Shown in pieces: positions 1-5,896 of a DNA stretch of 23,940 bases. The notes beneath the pieces are model-generated. The model did not search any database and had not been told where the DNA came from. It was given only the letters and a program-made list of their open reading frames with translations. Position 1 is the stretch's first letter; every line of letters starts with the position of its first letter. Source of the stretch: Clostridiales bacterium UBA6363 (GTDB taxonomy: Bacteria > Bacillota > Clostridia > UBA1381); contig DJRJ01000035.1 of assembly GCA_002438865.1 (NCBI GenBank), positions 1 through 23,940 of the forward strand, given 5' to 3'. A program made the position numbers and the translations under genes.

Positions 1-13
1 TTTCCTATACAGT

Positions 14-52
14 AAAAAACAGGCATAACGGGGTGTTATCCCGTTATGCCTG
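14..52 (-). terminator. Intrinsic terminator of the superoxide reductase gene
   Basis: A perfect 13-bp stem (20-32 with 40-52) and 7-nt loop is followed, in the minus direction, by six U residues (A run at 14-19). The stem overlaps the stop codon at 44-46, so termination structure and gene end are fused. Confidence 0.88.
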
Positions 53-433
53 TGCGCACCATAGCCCGTGTTTGTTGCAGTATGCGTATACCTTGTAGCG
101 TATTCCGTCGTCCACACCACGGAATATCACGATAGGATCGTCACCTTTTTTCAGATGTACACGCCGACATTCGTTTTTGCCTTTTATTTCAATCCATAAA
201 ATGCTGTGTTCGTTGCTCATCGGGTGCAGAACACGTCCCACACATACCGTCATACAGCCGTTTTCACGCTTTATTATCGGCTTGTGCTTTTCCGCAAGCG
301 TTTCGTCTGTGTCGGCACGCATCATAAGCATGGGCTTTCCGCAGCACATAAGCTCGTCACAGCACTGCGGATTGAGCGCCTCCACCAACGTTTCACATTC
401 CACACACTTAAAAAATCTCGATCCGTATTCCAC
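44..433 (-). CDS. dfx: Desulfoferrodoxin-type superoxide reductase
   Basis: Reduces superoxide to hydrogen peroxide without making oxygen, a cytoplasmic defence typical of anaerobes. The 129-residue protein has both iron sites of the two-domain family. The N-terminal desulforedoxin-like centre has C10, C13 and the CC pair C30-C31. The catalytic centre has E48-K49-H50, H70 (HPM), H76 (EHS), and C119 and H122 in the C-terminal CNKHGLW motif. Length matches the two-iron class (about 125-130 residues). The start is GTG at 433-431, with a weak AAGG-type site upstream; no ATG fits better. It lies 69 bases downstream of a same-strand small-protein gene with no terminator between them, so it may be co-transcribed. 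A TATAAC box near 470 could give it its own start, but no good -35 is visible. It ends in the terminator at 14-52. Confidence 0.93.
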   Translation of the reverse strand: MEYGSRFFKCVECETLVEALNPQCCDELMCCGKPMLMMRADTDETLAEKHKPIIKRENGCMTVCVGRVLHPMSNEHSILWIEIKGKNECRRVHLKKGDDPIVIFRGVDDGIRYKVYAYCNKHGLWCAQA

Positions 434-502
434 TTGCCTTACCGCCCTTTGTATTCTTTGTTATACTATGTAGTTTCGCCTTATACGGATTGTTTTATAC
501 TT

Positions 503-751
503 TTAAAAAAAATCCGAAAAGAAAATAAATCCCAGTGCGGCAATGAGCAGTTTGTCGTCGCAATCGTCCATAAGCAGAATGAGAATTACGACAAGCAGAA
601 TAATATCATCGTTTGCCAAATCTGCCAAAAAACCTCCCGCACTCTTTTTTTCGGGAGGTTTTTCTTTTGGCGGCGGCGGTTTCACGGACGGTTTTTCACT
701 GCGGTGCATAATCGGCTGCGGCATATTATTCATACTGTAGCTTCGGTACAT
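503..751 (-). CDS. Small proline-rich, hydrophobic-tail protein of unknown function
   Basis: An 82-residue protein I cannot assign. Residues 1-38 are polar and rich in Pro/Lys (PPPPKEKPPEKK). Residues 48-61 form a hydrophobic stretch, then comes an acidic MDDCDD patch (61-66) and a second hydrophobic segment to the end. It could be a small membrane-associated or self-assembling protein. A clear AAGGAG ribosome site lies 9 nt before the ATG. It is last in a run of three small same-strand genes (75, 96 and 82 residues) with 11- and 16-base gaps, probably one transcript. Oddly, a terminator-like hairpin (629-662) sits inside its coding sequence. From memory, similar small Pro-rich proteins with acidic/hydrophobic tails are common in Clostridia, but no role is established. 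Confidence 0.7.
   Translation of the reverse strand: MYRSYSMNNMPQPIMHRSEKPSVKPPPPKEKPPEKKSAGGFLADLANDDIILLVVILILLMDDCDDKLLIAALGFIFFSDFF
629..662. terminator. Terminator-like hairpin inside a coding sequence
   Basis: An 11-bp perfect stem (629-639 with 652-662) with a 12-nt loop is flanked by T-rich runs in both directions: six U on the minus strand, TTTTTCTTTT on the plus strand. It encodes the Pro-Lys to Gly-Gly-Phe part of the 82-residue protein. It may act as an attenuator of that gene, or stop plus-strand read-through. Its activity is inferred from sequence only. Confidence 0.5.
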
Positions 752-767
752 TGTACATCTCTCCTTT

Positions 768-1058
768 TTATTTCATACGCATTATTCCCGTAAGCTTTGT
801 GAGATTTAAAAGCCGCACGGCGTTATCTATCGACTTTTGACGGCTTGAACGCATATACGGCTTTAAAGACATCAGAAGATTAGACCTCGGATCGTTTCTG
901 TCGTTTGCAAGCTTTGACATAATATCTTTCATCTGCATAACGTATTCAAGGCTGTTATTGTCCGTGCCGCCGGCGGAAAGCGAGCCCATCACGTTTTTTA
1001 TTTTGTCCTCGGCGTCATCGCCGAGTATACCCTTTAAGGTTTCCATTGCGTCTGCCAT
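768..1058 (-). CDS. Conserved small helical protein, function unknown
   Basis: A 96-residue, probably all-helical soluble protein with no signal peptide or membrane span. Residues 1-30 look like an amphipathic helix region (ETLKGILGDDAEDKIKNVM). The C-terminal half holds NDPRSNLLMSLKPYMRSSRQKSIDNAV, whose basic and regularly spaced residues could contact nucleic acid or a partner. It ends in a leucine-rich LLNLTKLTGI segment. A GAGGTG ribosome site precedes the ATG. It is the middle gene of the three-gene small-protein cluster. I recall this type as a recurrent Clostridia hypothetical protein but cannot give a function. Confidence 0.78.
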   Translation of the reverse strand: MADAMETLKGILGDDAEDKIKNVMGSLSAGGTDNNSLEYVMQMKDIMSKLANDRNDPRSNLLMSLKPYMRSSRQKSIDNAVRLLNLTKLTGIMRMK

Positions 1059-1069
1059 TTAAAACACCT

Positions 1070-1297
1070 CTATAAATTTTTAATGATTTTCATAATTTCA
1101 TCGGGATTTAACCCCTGCATCTGCTTTTTAACTTTTTCAGAGTCCAGCTTGTTAAATTCACGCATAAGCCGCTCCTTGTCGGCATTGTTTAATTTGTTTT
1201 TTATGTTCCGTCCCTGTGCCGAATTGAGAAAATCGTTTATTTCTCTGAGCTGATTTGAGTTAAAGCCTTTTAATATGTTTTCCAGTTTTGAATTCAT
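1070..1297 (-). CDS. Small charged helical protein, function unknown
   Basis: A 75-residue, highly charged, probably helical protein (MNSKLENILKGF... to DEIMKIIKNL) with many Lys/Asn/Glu and no Cys or membrane span. An upstream in-frame ATG at 1477 would add 60 residues, but these run through repeat remnant and promoter DNA. The ATG at 1297 is preceded by an AGGGGAC ribosome site and gives a compact protein, so I chose it. It is first in the three-gene cluster. Upstream lie a TATAAT box (around 1342-1347) without a good -35, and the palindrome AATATGT-6-ACATATT at 1322-1341. Function unknown. Confidence 0.75.
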   Translation of the reverse strand: MNSKLENILKGFNSNQLREINDFLNSAQGRNIKNKLNNADKERLMREFNKLDSEKVKKQMQGLNPDEIMKIIKNL

Positions 1298-1413
1298 AAA
1301 ATCAAGTCCCCTCTTTATAAAATATGTCTTTACACATATTATATTCAACAGCATAAAAAAAGAGCCTGTACCTTTTGAATTTTGAAAAAACGACACAATC
1401 TCCGCAAATGAAA

Positions 1414-1490
1414 GGGTCGATGTCCTCATTGACCCGAAACAATATTCTGTGCCGTATGCATTTTTCGGCAGGAGCAAGCCCCTGCCCTAC
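1414..1490 (+). repeat. Composite intergenic hairpin repeat (two modules)
   Basis: Module one, 1414-1435, is a 9-bp hairpin GGGTCGATG/CATTGACCC with a tcct loop and one G-T wobble. Module two, 1467-1486, is the GGCAGGAGC/GCCCCTGCC hairpin followed by CTAC. The same two modules recur at 5644-5853, and the first at 7390-7480 and 10555-10574. It lies in a gene-free stretch and is not coding. Confidence 0.75.
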
Positions 1491-1510
1491 AGCGTGTGAT
1501 TTCCACAAAC

Positions 1511-1538
1511 AAAAAAACCGAACTCAAAGAGTTCGGTT
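1511..1538 (-). terminator. Intrinsic terminator of the TetR/LiaF-like operon
   Basis: Stem CCGAACTC/GAGTTCGG with an AAA loop (1518-1536), flanked by AAA/TTT pairing. On the minus strand a run of U follows (A run 1511-1517). It lies just after the stop codon of the last operon gene; the T-run on the right would also let it work on the plus strand. Confidence 0.85.
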
Positions 1539-1543
1539 TTTAT

Positions 1544-2074
1544 TTATATGTTTTCTTCTTCTTTCTTGCTTTCCGCAAGCTCCGTACCGCATTTTAATAT
1601 AAACGAAATCAAAATAAATACAACTCCGATAACAACCGAGTCGGAATTGTGCCAATCCATCTCGGCGATATTTGCAAAAAAGTGCTGAAATATTTCCTGC
1701 GCTATGTACGAAACAATCATTGCCGCTATAGAAACGGCTATCGTTTTTATGCCGAGTTTTAAAAGCTCGTTTGCCCCGTCAAAGGTAAATGGCGTGCCGG
1801 CGTCAAGCTCGTGTATAAAATACAGGCGTGCCGACCACGAAACGATAATTTCGCTTATGCACAGGATAAGACCTATGACAATCGACGCATAAACCGTGCC
1901 GATGCTTATGTTGCCTGCACTTTCAATAAAGTCCGCTGCGGTACTTCCGCCGATTATCAGGCACAAAAGTCCGATAACACAGCTGCATGCACCGATTATA
2001 CAGCATACGAATGCAATTGTACTAAAAATTTTTCCTGCTTTCGATAAACCCTGAATTGTTTTTAAAGATTCCAT
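1544..2074 (-). CDS. Four-span small membrane protein, last gene of a TetR/LiaF-like operon
   Basis: A 176-residue integral membrane protein. Hydrophobic segments lie at about residues 16-41, 57-80, 107-128 and 148-164, and the C terminus is charged (ESKKEEENI). The loop between spans two and three contains ARLYFIHELDAGTPFTFDGANELLKLGIK, loosely resembling the DUF2975 type, but I am not sure of the family. An ATG at 2104 is possible but overlaps the upstream gene. The ATG at 2074 follows a GGGGGA ribosome site and leaves a 13-base gap, so it is preferred. Its place after a TetR regulator and a LiaF-like protein suggests an envelope-related role (inference). Confidence 0.82.
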   Translation of the reverse strand: MESLKTIQGLSKAGKIFSTIAFVCCIIGACSCVIGLLCLIIGGSTAADFIESAGNISIGTVYASIVIGLILCISEIIVSWSARLYFIHELDAGTPFTFDGANELLKLGIKTIAVSIAAMIVSYIAQEIFQHFFANIAEMDWHNSDSVVIGVVFILISFILKCGTELAESKKEEENI

Positions 2075-2087
2075 ATTAATTCCCCCT

Positions 2088-2726
2088 TTATTTAATTTCC
2101 GCACCGCCGAATATGCAGCAGCCGTTAATTGTAACCCTTATCGGATTGTCAATGTTTCTTTGCGGTCTTTTGTCCGAAATTCCGCCGAACAGACAGAAAT
2201 TGTTCGTTTTGATTTCCACGTTTTCGGGAACGGTAATCTCCGCACCGCCGCAGACGCAAATCAAATCTATCTCGCTTCCGTCTTTAAGCTCCGCATCAAT
2301 CAGATTGCATTTTGTTCCGCCGAATATAGCGCATATTTTGGAATGATGCTCGTTTTCCTTAAAAACCCCATCGGCTTGAACAATCTTTTCTTCAATCATT
2401 TTGGGTTTTTCCTTGCCGAGAACTTTCGCTATAAGCTTTATACCGATAACTATGGCAATTACGGGCAGAATAAGCTTCCATATTATATCGAAATCAATTA
2501 TATCACGTGCGGCAAGCAACAGGAAAACGCCTATTGCAAGCGCTATAATGCTCCCCGATTTGTCTTTGGACGTCAAAAGACTGTACAGACTTGGTATTAT
2601 TATAAACATAGTCCACCAGCCGTCAAAAGAAAAATCAAAGCTTATTATATTCAGCACGTCAAATGCATACAATACACCGCCCGCTATGAGCAGTGCCCCC
2701 AAAACAACTCCGAATAATTTTTTCAT
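2088..2726 (-). CDS. LiaF-like membrane protein (DUF5668-type spans plus C-terminal LiaF domain)
   Basis: A 212-residue protein with hydrophobic segments at about residues 4-22, 37-50, 57-75 and 83-103, then a soluble C-terminal domain with repeated short beta motifs: AIFGGTKCNL, CVCGGAEITVP, CLFGGISDKR and CIFGGAEIK. These repeating (I/L)FGG turns are typical of the LiaF/cell-wall-active-antibiotic-response C-terminal domain. LiaF proteins sense or damp envelope-stress signalling with LiaRS kinase/regulator pairs. No LiaRS pair is visible here; a TetR regulator is the partner instead. Its ATG overlaps the TetR stop codon by 4 bases (ATGA), so translation is probably coupled. The exact role is unknown. 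Confidence 0.85.
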   Translation of the reverse strand: MKKLFGVVLGALLIAGGVLYAFDVLNIISFDFSFDGWWTMFIIIPSLYSLLTSKDKSGSIIALAIGVFLLLAARDIIDFDIIWKLILPVIAIVIGIKLIAKVLGKEKPKMIEEKIVQADGVFKENEHHSKICAIFGGTKCNLIDAELKDGSEIDLICVCGGAEITVPENVEIKTNNFCLFGGISDKRPQRNIDNPIRVTINGCCIFGGAEIK

Positions 2727-3325
2727 AATACCCTCCGTTTCTCCGCCAAAGGCGGTAAATCCTTTTTAATAAGCGCCATCATTGCGGCAAATTCGGTGCC
2801 GAGCATTCCGCTCAATTCCGCCTCCGAAAAATTGCACGCACCCGTTGCGCATAATGAACCGAGCCCGAATGTGTATATCCACATATTTTCAAAAACAAGC
2901 CTTGCGTCGCTTTGCAAAATTCCGTAATCGTTTGTAATATATTCTATGCACTCGCTTGCGAAATCCCCCAAAGCAATGAACAAATCGTCAAAGCTTTTTA
3001 CACCGCTGTTTTCCTGCATAAAAAGCAGCTGAAACAGCTTAGGCTCGCCTTTCGCAAATAAAAGCATCTGCATACCTGCGCTCTTAAATCTCAGCGGATA
3101 CGCCGCCGTTTTTTCAGCGTATTCCGAGAATTTCTTCTCAGCGGCGTCAATTACGGCACTGCGTACCTCGTCCATACCGCTGAACACGGTAAAAATCGGT
3201 CTTGACGATGAGCCGAGTGCATTCCCCAGTTCCCTCGCCGTAAGCGAATCTGCGCCGTTTTCGCTCACCAGTTTAAGCGCCGTGCTTACTATCTGTTCTT
3301 TTGTGAATTTAGGTTTCGGCGGCAT
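2723..3325 (-). CDS. TetR/AcrR-family transcriptional regulator
   Basis: A 200-residue regulator. Residues about 8-55 are the TetR helix-turn-helix domain (FTKEQIVSTALKLVSENG, LTARELGNALG, then SSRPIFTVFSG in the recognition-helix region where many members have a tyrosine). The remainder is a helical ligand-binding/dimer domain with a C-terminal WIYTFGLGSL segment often seen in TetR_C-type domains. It is preceded by an excellent AAGGAGG site and a perfect sigma-A promoter. It is first of three coupled genes and probably represses its own operon, and perhaps the divergent esterase operon, through the 20-bp palindrome at 3400-3419. Confidence 0.9.
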   Translation of the reverse strand: MPPKPKFTKEQIVSTALKLVSENGADSLTARELGNALGSSSRPIFTVFSGMDEVRSAVIDAAEKKFSEYAEKTAAYPLRFKSAGMQMLLFAKGEPKLFQLLFMQENSGVKSFDDLFIALGDFASECIEYITNDYGILQSDARLVFENMWIYTFGLGSLCATGACNFSEAELSGMLGTEFAAMMALIKKDLPPLAEKRRVL

Positions 3326-3376
3326 TTTTTGTCCTCCTTAAGCGTAATAAAACACTTGTTTTGCAACGTTTGTTTT

Positions 3377-3405
3377 ATTATAACATTTAATTGCCCGTTT
3401 GTCAA
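3377..3405 (-). promoter_or_regulatory. Consensus promoter of the TetR operon
   Basis: On the minus strand TTGACA (3400-3405) is separated by exactly 17 bases from TATAAT (3377-3382), all twelve positions matching consensus. The predicted leader is about 45 nt to the TetR ATG at 3325. Confidence 0.85.
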
Positions 3406-3419
3406 CAGAATTGTTGACA
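3400..3419. promoter_or_regulatory. Candidate TetR operator between two divergent promoters
   Basis: Perfect palindrome TGTCAACA-gaat-TGTTGACA, 20 bp. Its two arms contain the -35 hexamers of the minus-strand TetR promoter and the plus-strand esterase promoter. A dimer bound here would block both. Size and symmetry fit a TetR-family operator. The arm sequence is partly dictated by the two -35 boxes, which lowers certainty. Confidence 0.55.
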
Positions 3420-3442
3420 TCTTTTTTTATCAATGGTATAAT
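3414..3442 (+). promoter_or_regulatory. Consensus promoter of the esterase operon
   Basis: TTGACA (3414-3419), a 17-base spacer and TATAAT (3437-3442), a perfect sigma-A match. The ATG at 3467 follows a short leader with a CGGAGGT ribosome site. Confidence 0.88.
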
Positions 3443-3466
3443 GTAACAAAAAACGGAGGTTTAAAT

Positions 3467-4444
3467 ATGTTTTTAAAAGCAAACGATAAATCAATAAGAT
3501 ATACCGGCAGATGGGGCGAAATCGGCGAGAACAAAGTCACCACGGCGCCCGGCGGTATGATAGAAATCGCATACAGCGGCACTGCTGCCGTAATGCATTT
3601 TGATACGGGATTCAGCGTACAGCCGTTTCCGCATATATGGGTGTCGGTTGACGGCGGAGCGAAAGTGGAAGTACCGCTCGACCACGTTATAAGAGTCGAA
3701 GCACCGACCGAGGGAGAGCATCTTATAAAGGTTGTTTATAAGGGTGCTGTCGAGATGCATCACCGCTGGAACGGACCGCTTATCGGCAAGCTCAGCTTTG
3801 AGGGTGTTGAAGTTGAAAAAGGTGCGGAACTGCCGGCAGACGACAGAAAAATAATCGAATTTATAGGCGACTCGATTACGGAGGGCGTTTTGATAGACGC
3901 ATTCTATAATTTTGATAAAAACAATGACCAGTATAACCGCCCCAATCAGGACGATTCAACCGCTACATACGCATATCTGACTGCCGAGGCGCTCGGAATG
4001 AAGCCTGTCATTATGGGTTACGGCGCAACGGGCGTTTGCGGCGGCGGCTGCGGTTCCGTGCCGAGAGCGGCGCTGGCGTATCCGTATAATTTCGCAGGCT
4101 CGCCGGCAAAGGCACAGGGGTCGGAAATAATCGTTATCAATCACGGCGCAAACGACAGAGGTGCGTCGGCTGAAGAATATACGCAAAGATATGCGGAATT
4201 TCTGGAATTGGTCAGAAAAATCAATCCCGACTCGAAAATTGTTGTGCTTTCGGCGTTCTGTAAAGCGTACCCGAAAGAGCTTAAAGCAACCGTTGAGGAA
4301 TTTAACAGGAAAAACGGCGACAGTGTGTATTTTATAGATACCGACGGCTGGATTCCCGCCGAGCCGCTCCACCCTCTGCGTGACGGACATAAAATTGTTG
4401 CCGCACATTTAACGGAAGAATTAAAGAAGATGTTTTCATTATGA
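3467..4444 (+). CDS. SGNH/GDSL hydrolase, carbohydrate esterase family 2-like
   Basis: A 325-residue probable deacetylase acting on acetylated sugars. Residues about 8-120 look like the N-terminal beta-sandwich of CE2-type esterases (RYTGRWGEIGEN...). The C-terminal SGNH domain shows block I GDSITEG with nucleophile S136, block II GYGATG (184-189), block III HGAND (N229) and block V LHPLRDGH with candidate catalytic H302. The residue three before H302 is Glu299 rather than the usual Asp; CE2 enzymes work with a Ser-His dyad, so this is compatible. No signal peptide is seen, so it probably acts in the cytoplasm on imported oligosaccharides. An upstream in-frame ATG at 3329 would run through the promoter; the ATG at 3467 after CGGAGGT is the start. 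It overlaps the next gene by ATGA. Confidence 0.88.
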   Translation: MFLKANDKSIRYTGRWGEIGENKVTTAPGGMIEIAYSGTAAVMHFDTGFSVQPFPHIWVSVDGGAKVEVPLDHVIRVEAPTEGEHLIKVVYKGAVEMHHRWNGPLIGKLSFEGVEVEKGAELPADDRKIIEFIGDSITEGVLIDAFYNFDKNNDQYNRPNQDDSTATYAYLTAEALGMKPVIMGYGATGVCGGGCGSVPRAALAYPYNFAGSPAKAQGSEIIVINHGANDRGASAEEYTQRYAEFLELVRKINPDSKIVVLSAFCKAYPKELKATVEEFNRKNGDSVYFIDTDGWIPAEPLHPLRDGHKIVAAHLTEELKKMFSL

Positions 4445-5106
4445 TCAGAAAAGAGTATAAAAAATTAAAGTATATCATTTCTTTGCCCGACGGATATGAG
4501 GAGGGAAAAAAATATCCCGTTATCTTTTTCCTGCACGGTGCGGGAACACGAGGAGATGATTTTGGCAAACTGGCGGAAAATTCGTATTTTGAATATCGCA
4601 AACAGCGTGACAAATTTCCTTTTATAACCGTTGCTCCGCAGTGCTATGCGGATACATGGTTTGAGATTTTCGAGCAGATTATTGACCTTGCAAAGTTTGT
4701 TTATAATGCGGATTTTACCGATAAATCACGGTTTTACGGTATGGGCGTAAGTATGGGCGGTTACGGAATATGGCAGCTGGCAATGACTCTGCCGCAGATT
4801 TTTGCGGCAATTGTTCCGCTGTGCGGCGGAGGAATGTACTGGAACGCCGCACGATTGAAGGACGTACCCGTATGGGCGTTTCACGGTGCGGACGATGACG
4901 TGGTCTTATGTGCCGAAAGCCGTAAAATGACGGACGCCGTAAACAAATGCGGAGGAAGTGCAAAGCTTACGGTGTTTGAGGCTTGTATGCATAATTGCTG
5001 GGACAGGGTTTATGCAGAGGGCAAGGCTTTTGACTGGCTTTTGGAAAACACAAACAAAGGCTTTTCCGAAACGGAAAAGCTTGACGGCAGTAAGGATTTT
5101 GGTTAA
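4441..5106 (+). CDS. Alpha/beta hydrolase (esterase/PHB-depolymerase-like)
   Basis: A 221-residue single-domain alpha/beta hydrolase without a signal peptide. The oxyanion region is FFLHGAGTRG (29-38). The nucleophile elbow is G-V-S-M-G with S104. The acid is in HGADDDVV (D151 or D152), and the catalytic His is H184 in MHNCWD. The layout resembles prolyl-oligopeptidase/dienelactone-hydrolase-like esterases, also annotated as phospholipase/carboxylesterase or PHB depolymerase-like. Its start overlaps the stop of the SGNH esterase, so the two are translationally coupled and may remove different ester groups from the same substrate (inference). A nitroreductase follows after 12 bases. Confidence 0.87.
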   Translation: MIRKEYKKLKYIISLPDGYEEGKKYPVIFFLHGAGTRGDDFGKLAENSYFEYRKQRDKFPFITVAPQCYADTWFEIFEQIIDLAKFVYNADFTDKSRFYGMGVSMGGYGIWQLAMTLPQIFAAIVPLCGGGMYWNAARLKDVPVWAFHGADDDVVLCAESRKMTDAVNKCGGSAKLTVFEACMHNCWDRVYAEGKAFDWLLENTNKGFSETEKLDGSKDFG

Positions 5107-5118
5107 TGAGGTGATCTT

Positions 5119-5640
5119 ATGAGCGTTCTGGAAATGATAAAAACAAGAAGAAGTATCCGAAAATTTAAGTCCGACCCGATACCGGAGGAAATTCTCGGAA
5201 AAATCATAGAGGCAGGTGTGTACTCCGCAACGGGGCGCAATGCGCAGTCGCCGATAATCATAGCGGTGACGGATAAGAAAATGCGTGACAAGCTTTCGGA
5301 AATGAACAGAAAAATCGGCGGCTGGGAGGAAGGCTTTGACCCGTTCTACGGTGCGCCGGCAATACTTGTTGTTCTGGCGGATAAATCACGCCCCACAGCC
5401 GTGTACGACGGAAGCCTTGTTATGGGAAATCTTATGCTTGAGGCGCACGAGCAGGGTATCGGCAGTTGTTGGATACACCGTGCAAAAGAGGAGTTTGAGT
5501 CGGAGGAGGGAAAGGAAATATTAAAATCCCTCGGAATAAAGGGAGATTATGAGGGCATAGGACACTGCGCCCTCGGCTATATTGACTGTGAATATCCCGA
5601 CGCCCCGGCAAGAAAGGACAATTGGGTGTACAGAATATAA
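5119..5640 (+). CDS. Nitroreductase-family FMN oxidoreductase
   Basis: A 173-residue protein of the FMN-dependent nitroreductase superfamily. The N-terminal MIKTRRSIRKF motif supplies phosphate-binding arginines, and APAILVVLADK (about 74-84), MGNLMLEAHEQGIGSCWI (101-118) and LGIKGDYEGIGHCALGY (139-155) are typical family segments. Members reduce nitro compounds, quinones or flavins with NAD(P)H; the true substrate cannot be told. The start follows a GAGGTG site 12 bases after the hydrolase stop, so it ends the three-gene operon. The downstream stretch is a hairpin-repeat region and then the terminator at 5860-5893. Confidence 0.88.
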   Translation: MSVLEMIKTRRSIRKFKSDPIPEEILGKIIEAGVYSATGRNAQSPIIIAVTDKKMRDKLSEMNRKIGGWEEGFDPFYGAPAILVVLADKSRPTAVYDGSLVMGNLMLEAHEQGIGSCWIHRAKEEFESEEGKEILKSLGIKGDYEGIGHCALGYIDCEYPDAPARKDNWVYRI

Positions 5641-5643
5641 AAT

Positions 5644-5853
5644 GCCGTAGGGCAAGGACTTGCTCCTGCCGAAATGTACAACGTTGCGGGGCGATGTGGG
5701 CATCGCCCCCTACAAATTGCGGAAACCGCACGCCGTAGGAAATAGCGTCTCGGGTAGGGTAACCCCGATAGATTATGAAACTGTACGCCGTAGGGCAGGG
5801 GCTTGCTCCTGCCGAAATGTACAACGTTGCGGGACGATGCCTTTCATCGTCCC
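5644..5853 (+). repeat. Duplicated intergenic hairpin repeat
   Basis: Two copies of a 53-bp unit (5644-5696 and 5787-5839, three mismatches), 143 bases apart. Each has a GGCAGG/CCTGCC-type hairpin then a second hairpin. Copy one's second stem is GGGGCGATG/CATCGCCCC (5688-5696, 5701-5709). Copy two's is GGGACGATG/CATCGTCCC (5831-5839, 5845-5853). The single stem difference is compensated on the other arm. No gene lies in 5641-5894. Confidence 0.85.
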
Positions 5854-5859
5854 TAAATT

Positions 5860-5896
5860 AATAACGGAGATGCGAAACCGCATCTCCGTTATTTTT
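5860..5896 (+). terminator. Bidirectional terminator between nitroreductase and BrnQ
   Basis: A 15-bp perfect stem (5860-5874 with 5879-5893) with an AAAC tetraloop. The plus side is followed by ATTTTTATTT, ending the esterase-nitroreductase operon. It directly abuts the stop of the converging brnQ gene and could serve it too, with a weaker U tract. Confidence 0.85.

Noticed and set aside
206..793. Long plus-strand reading frame opposite the superoxide reductase and small-protein genes
   Set aside because: It is the antisense shadow of well-supported minus-strand genes and lacks a ribosome site.
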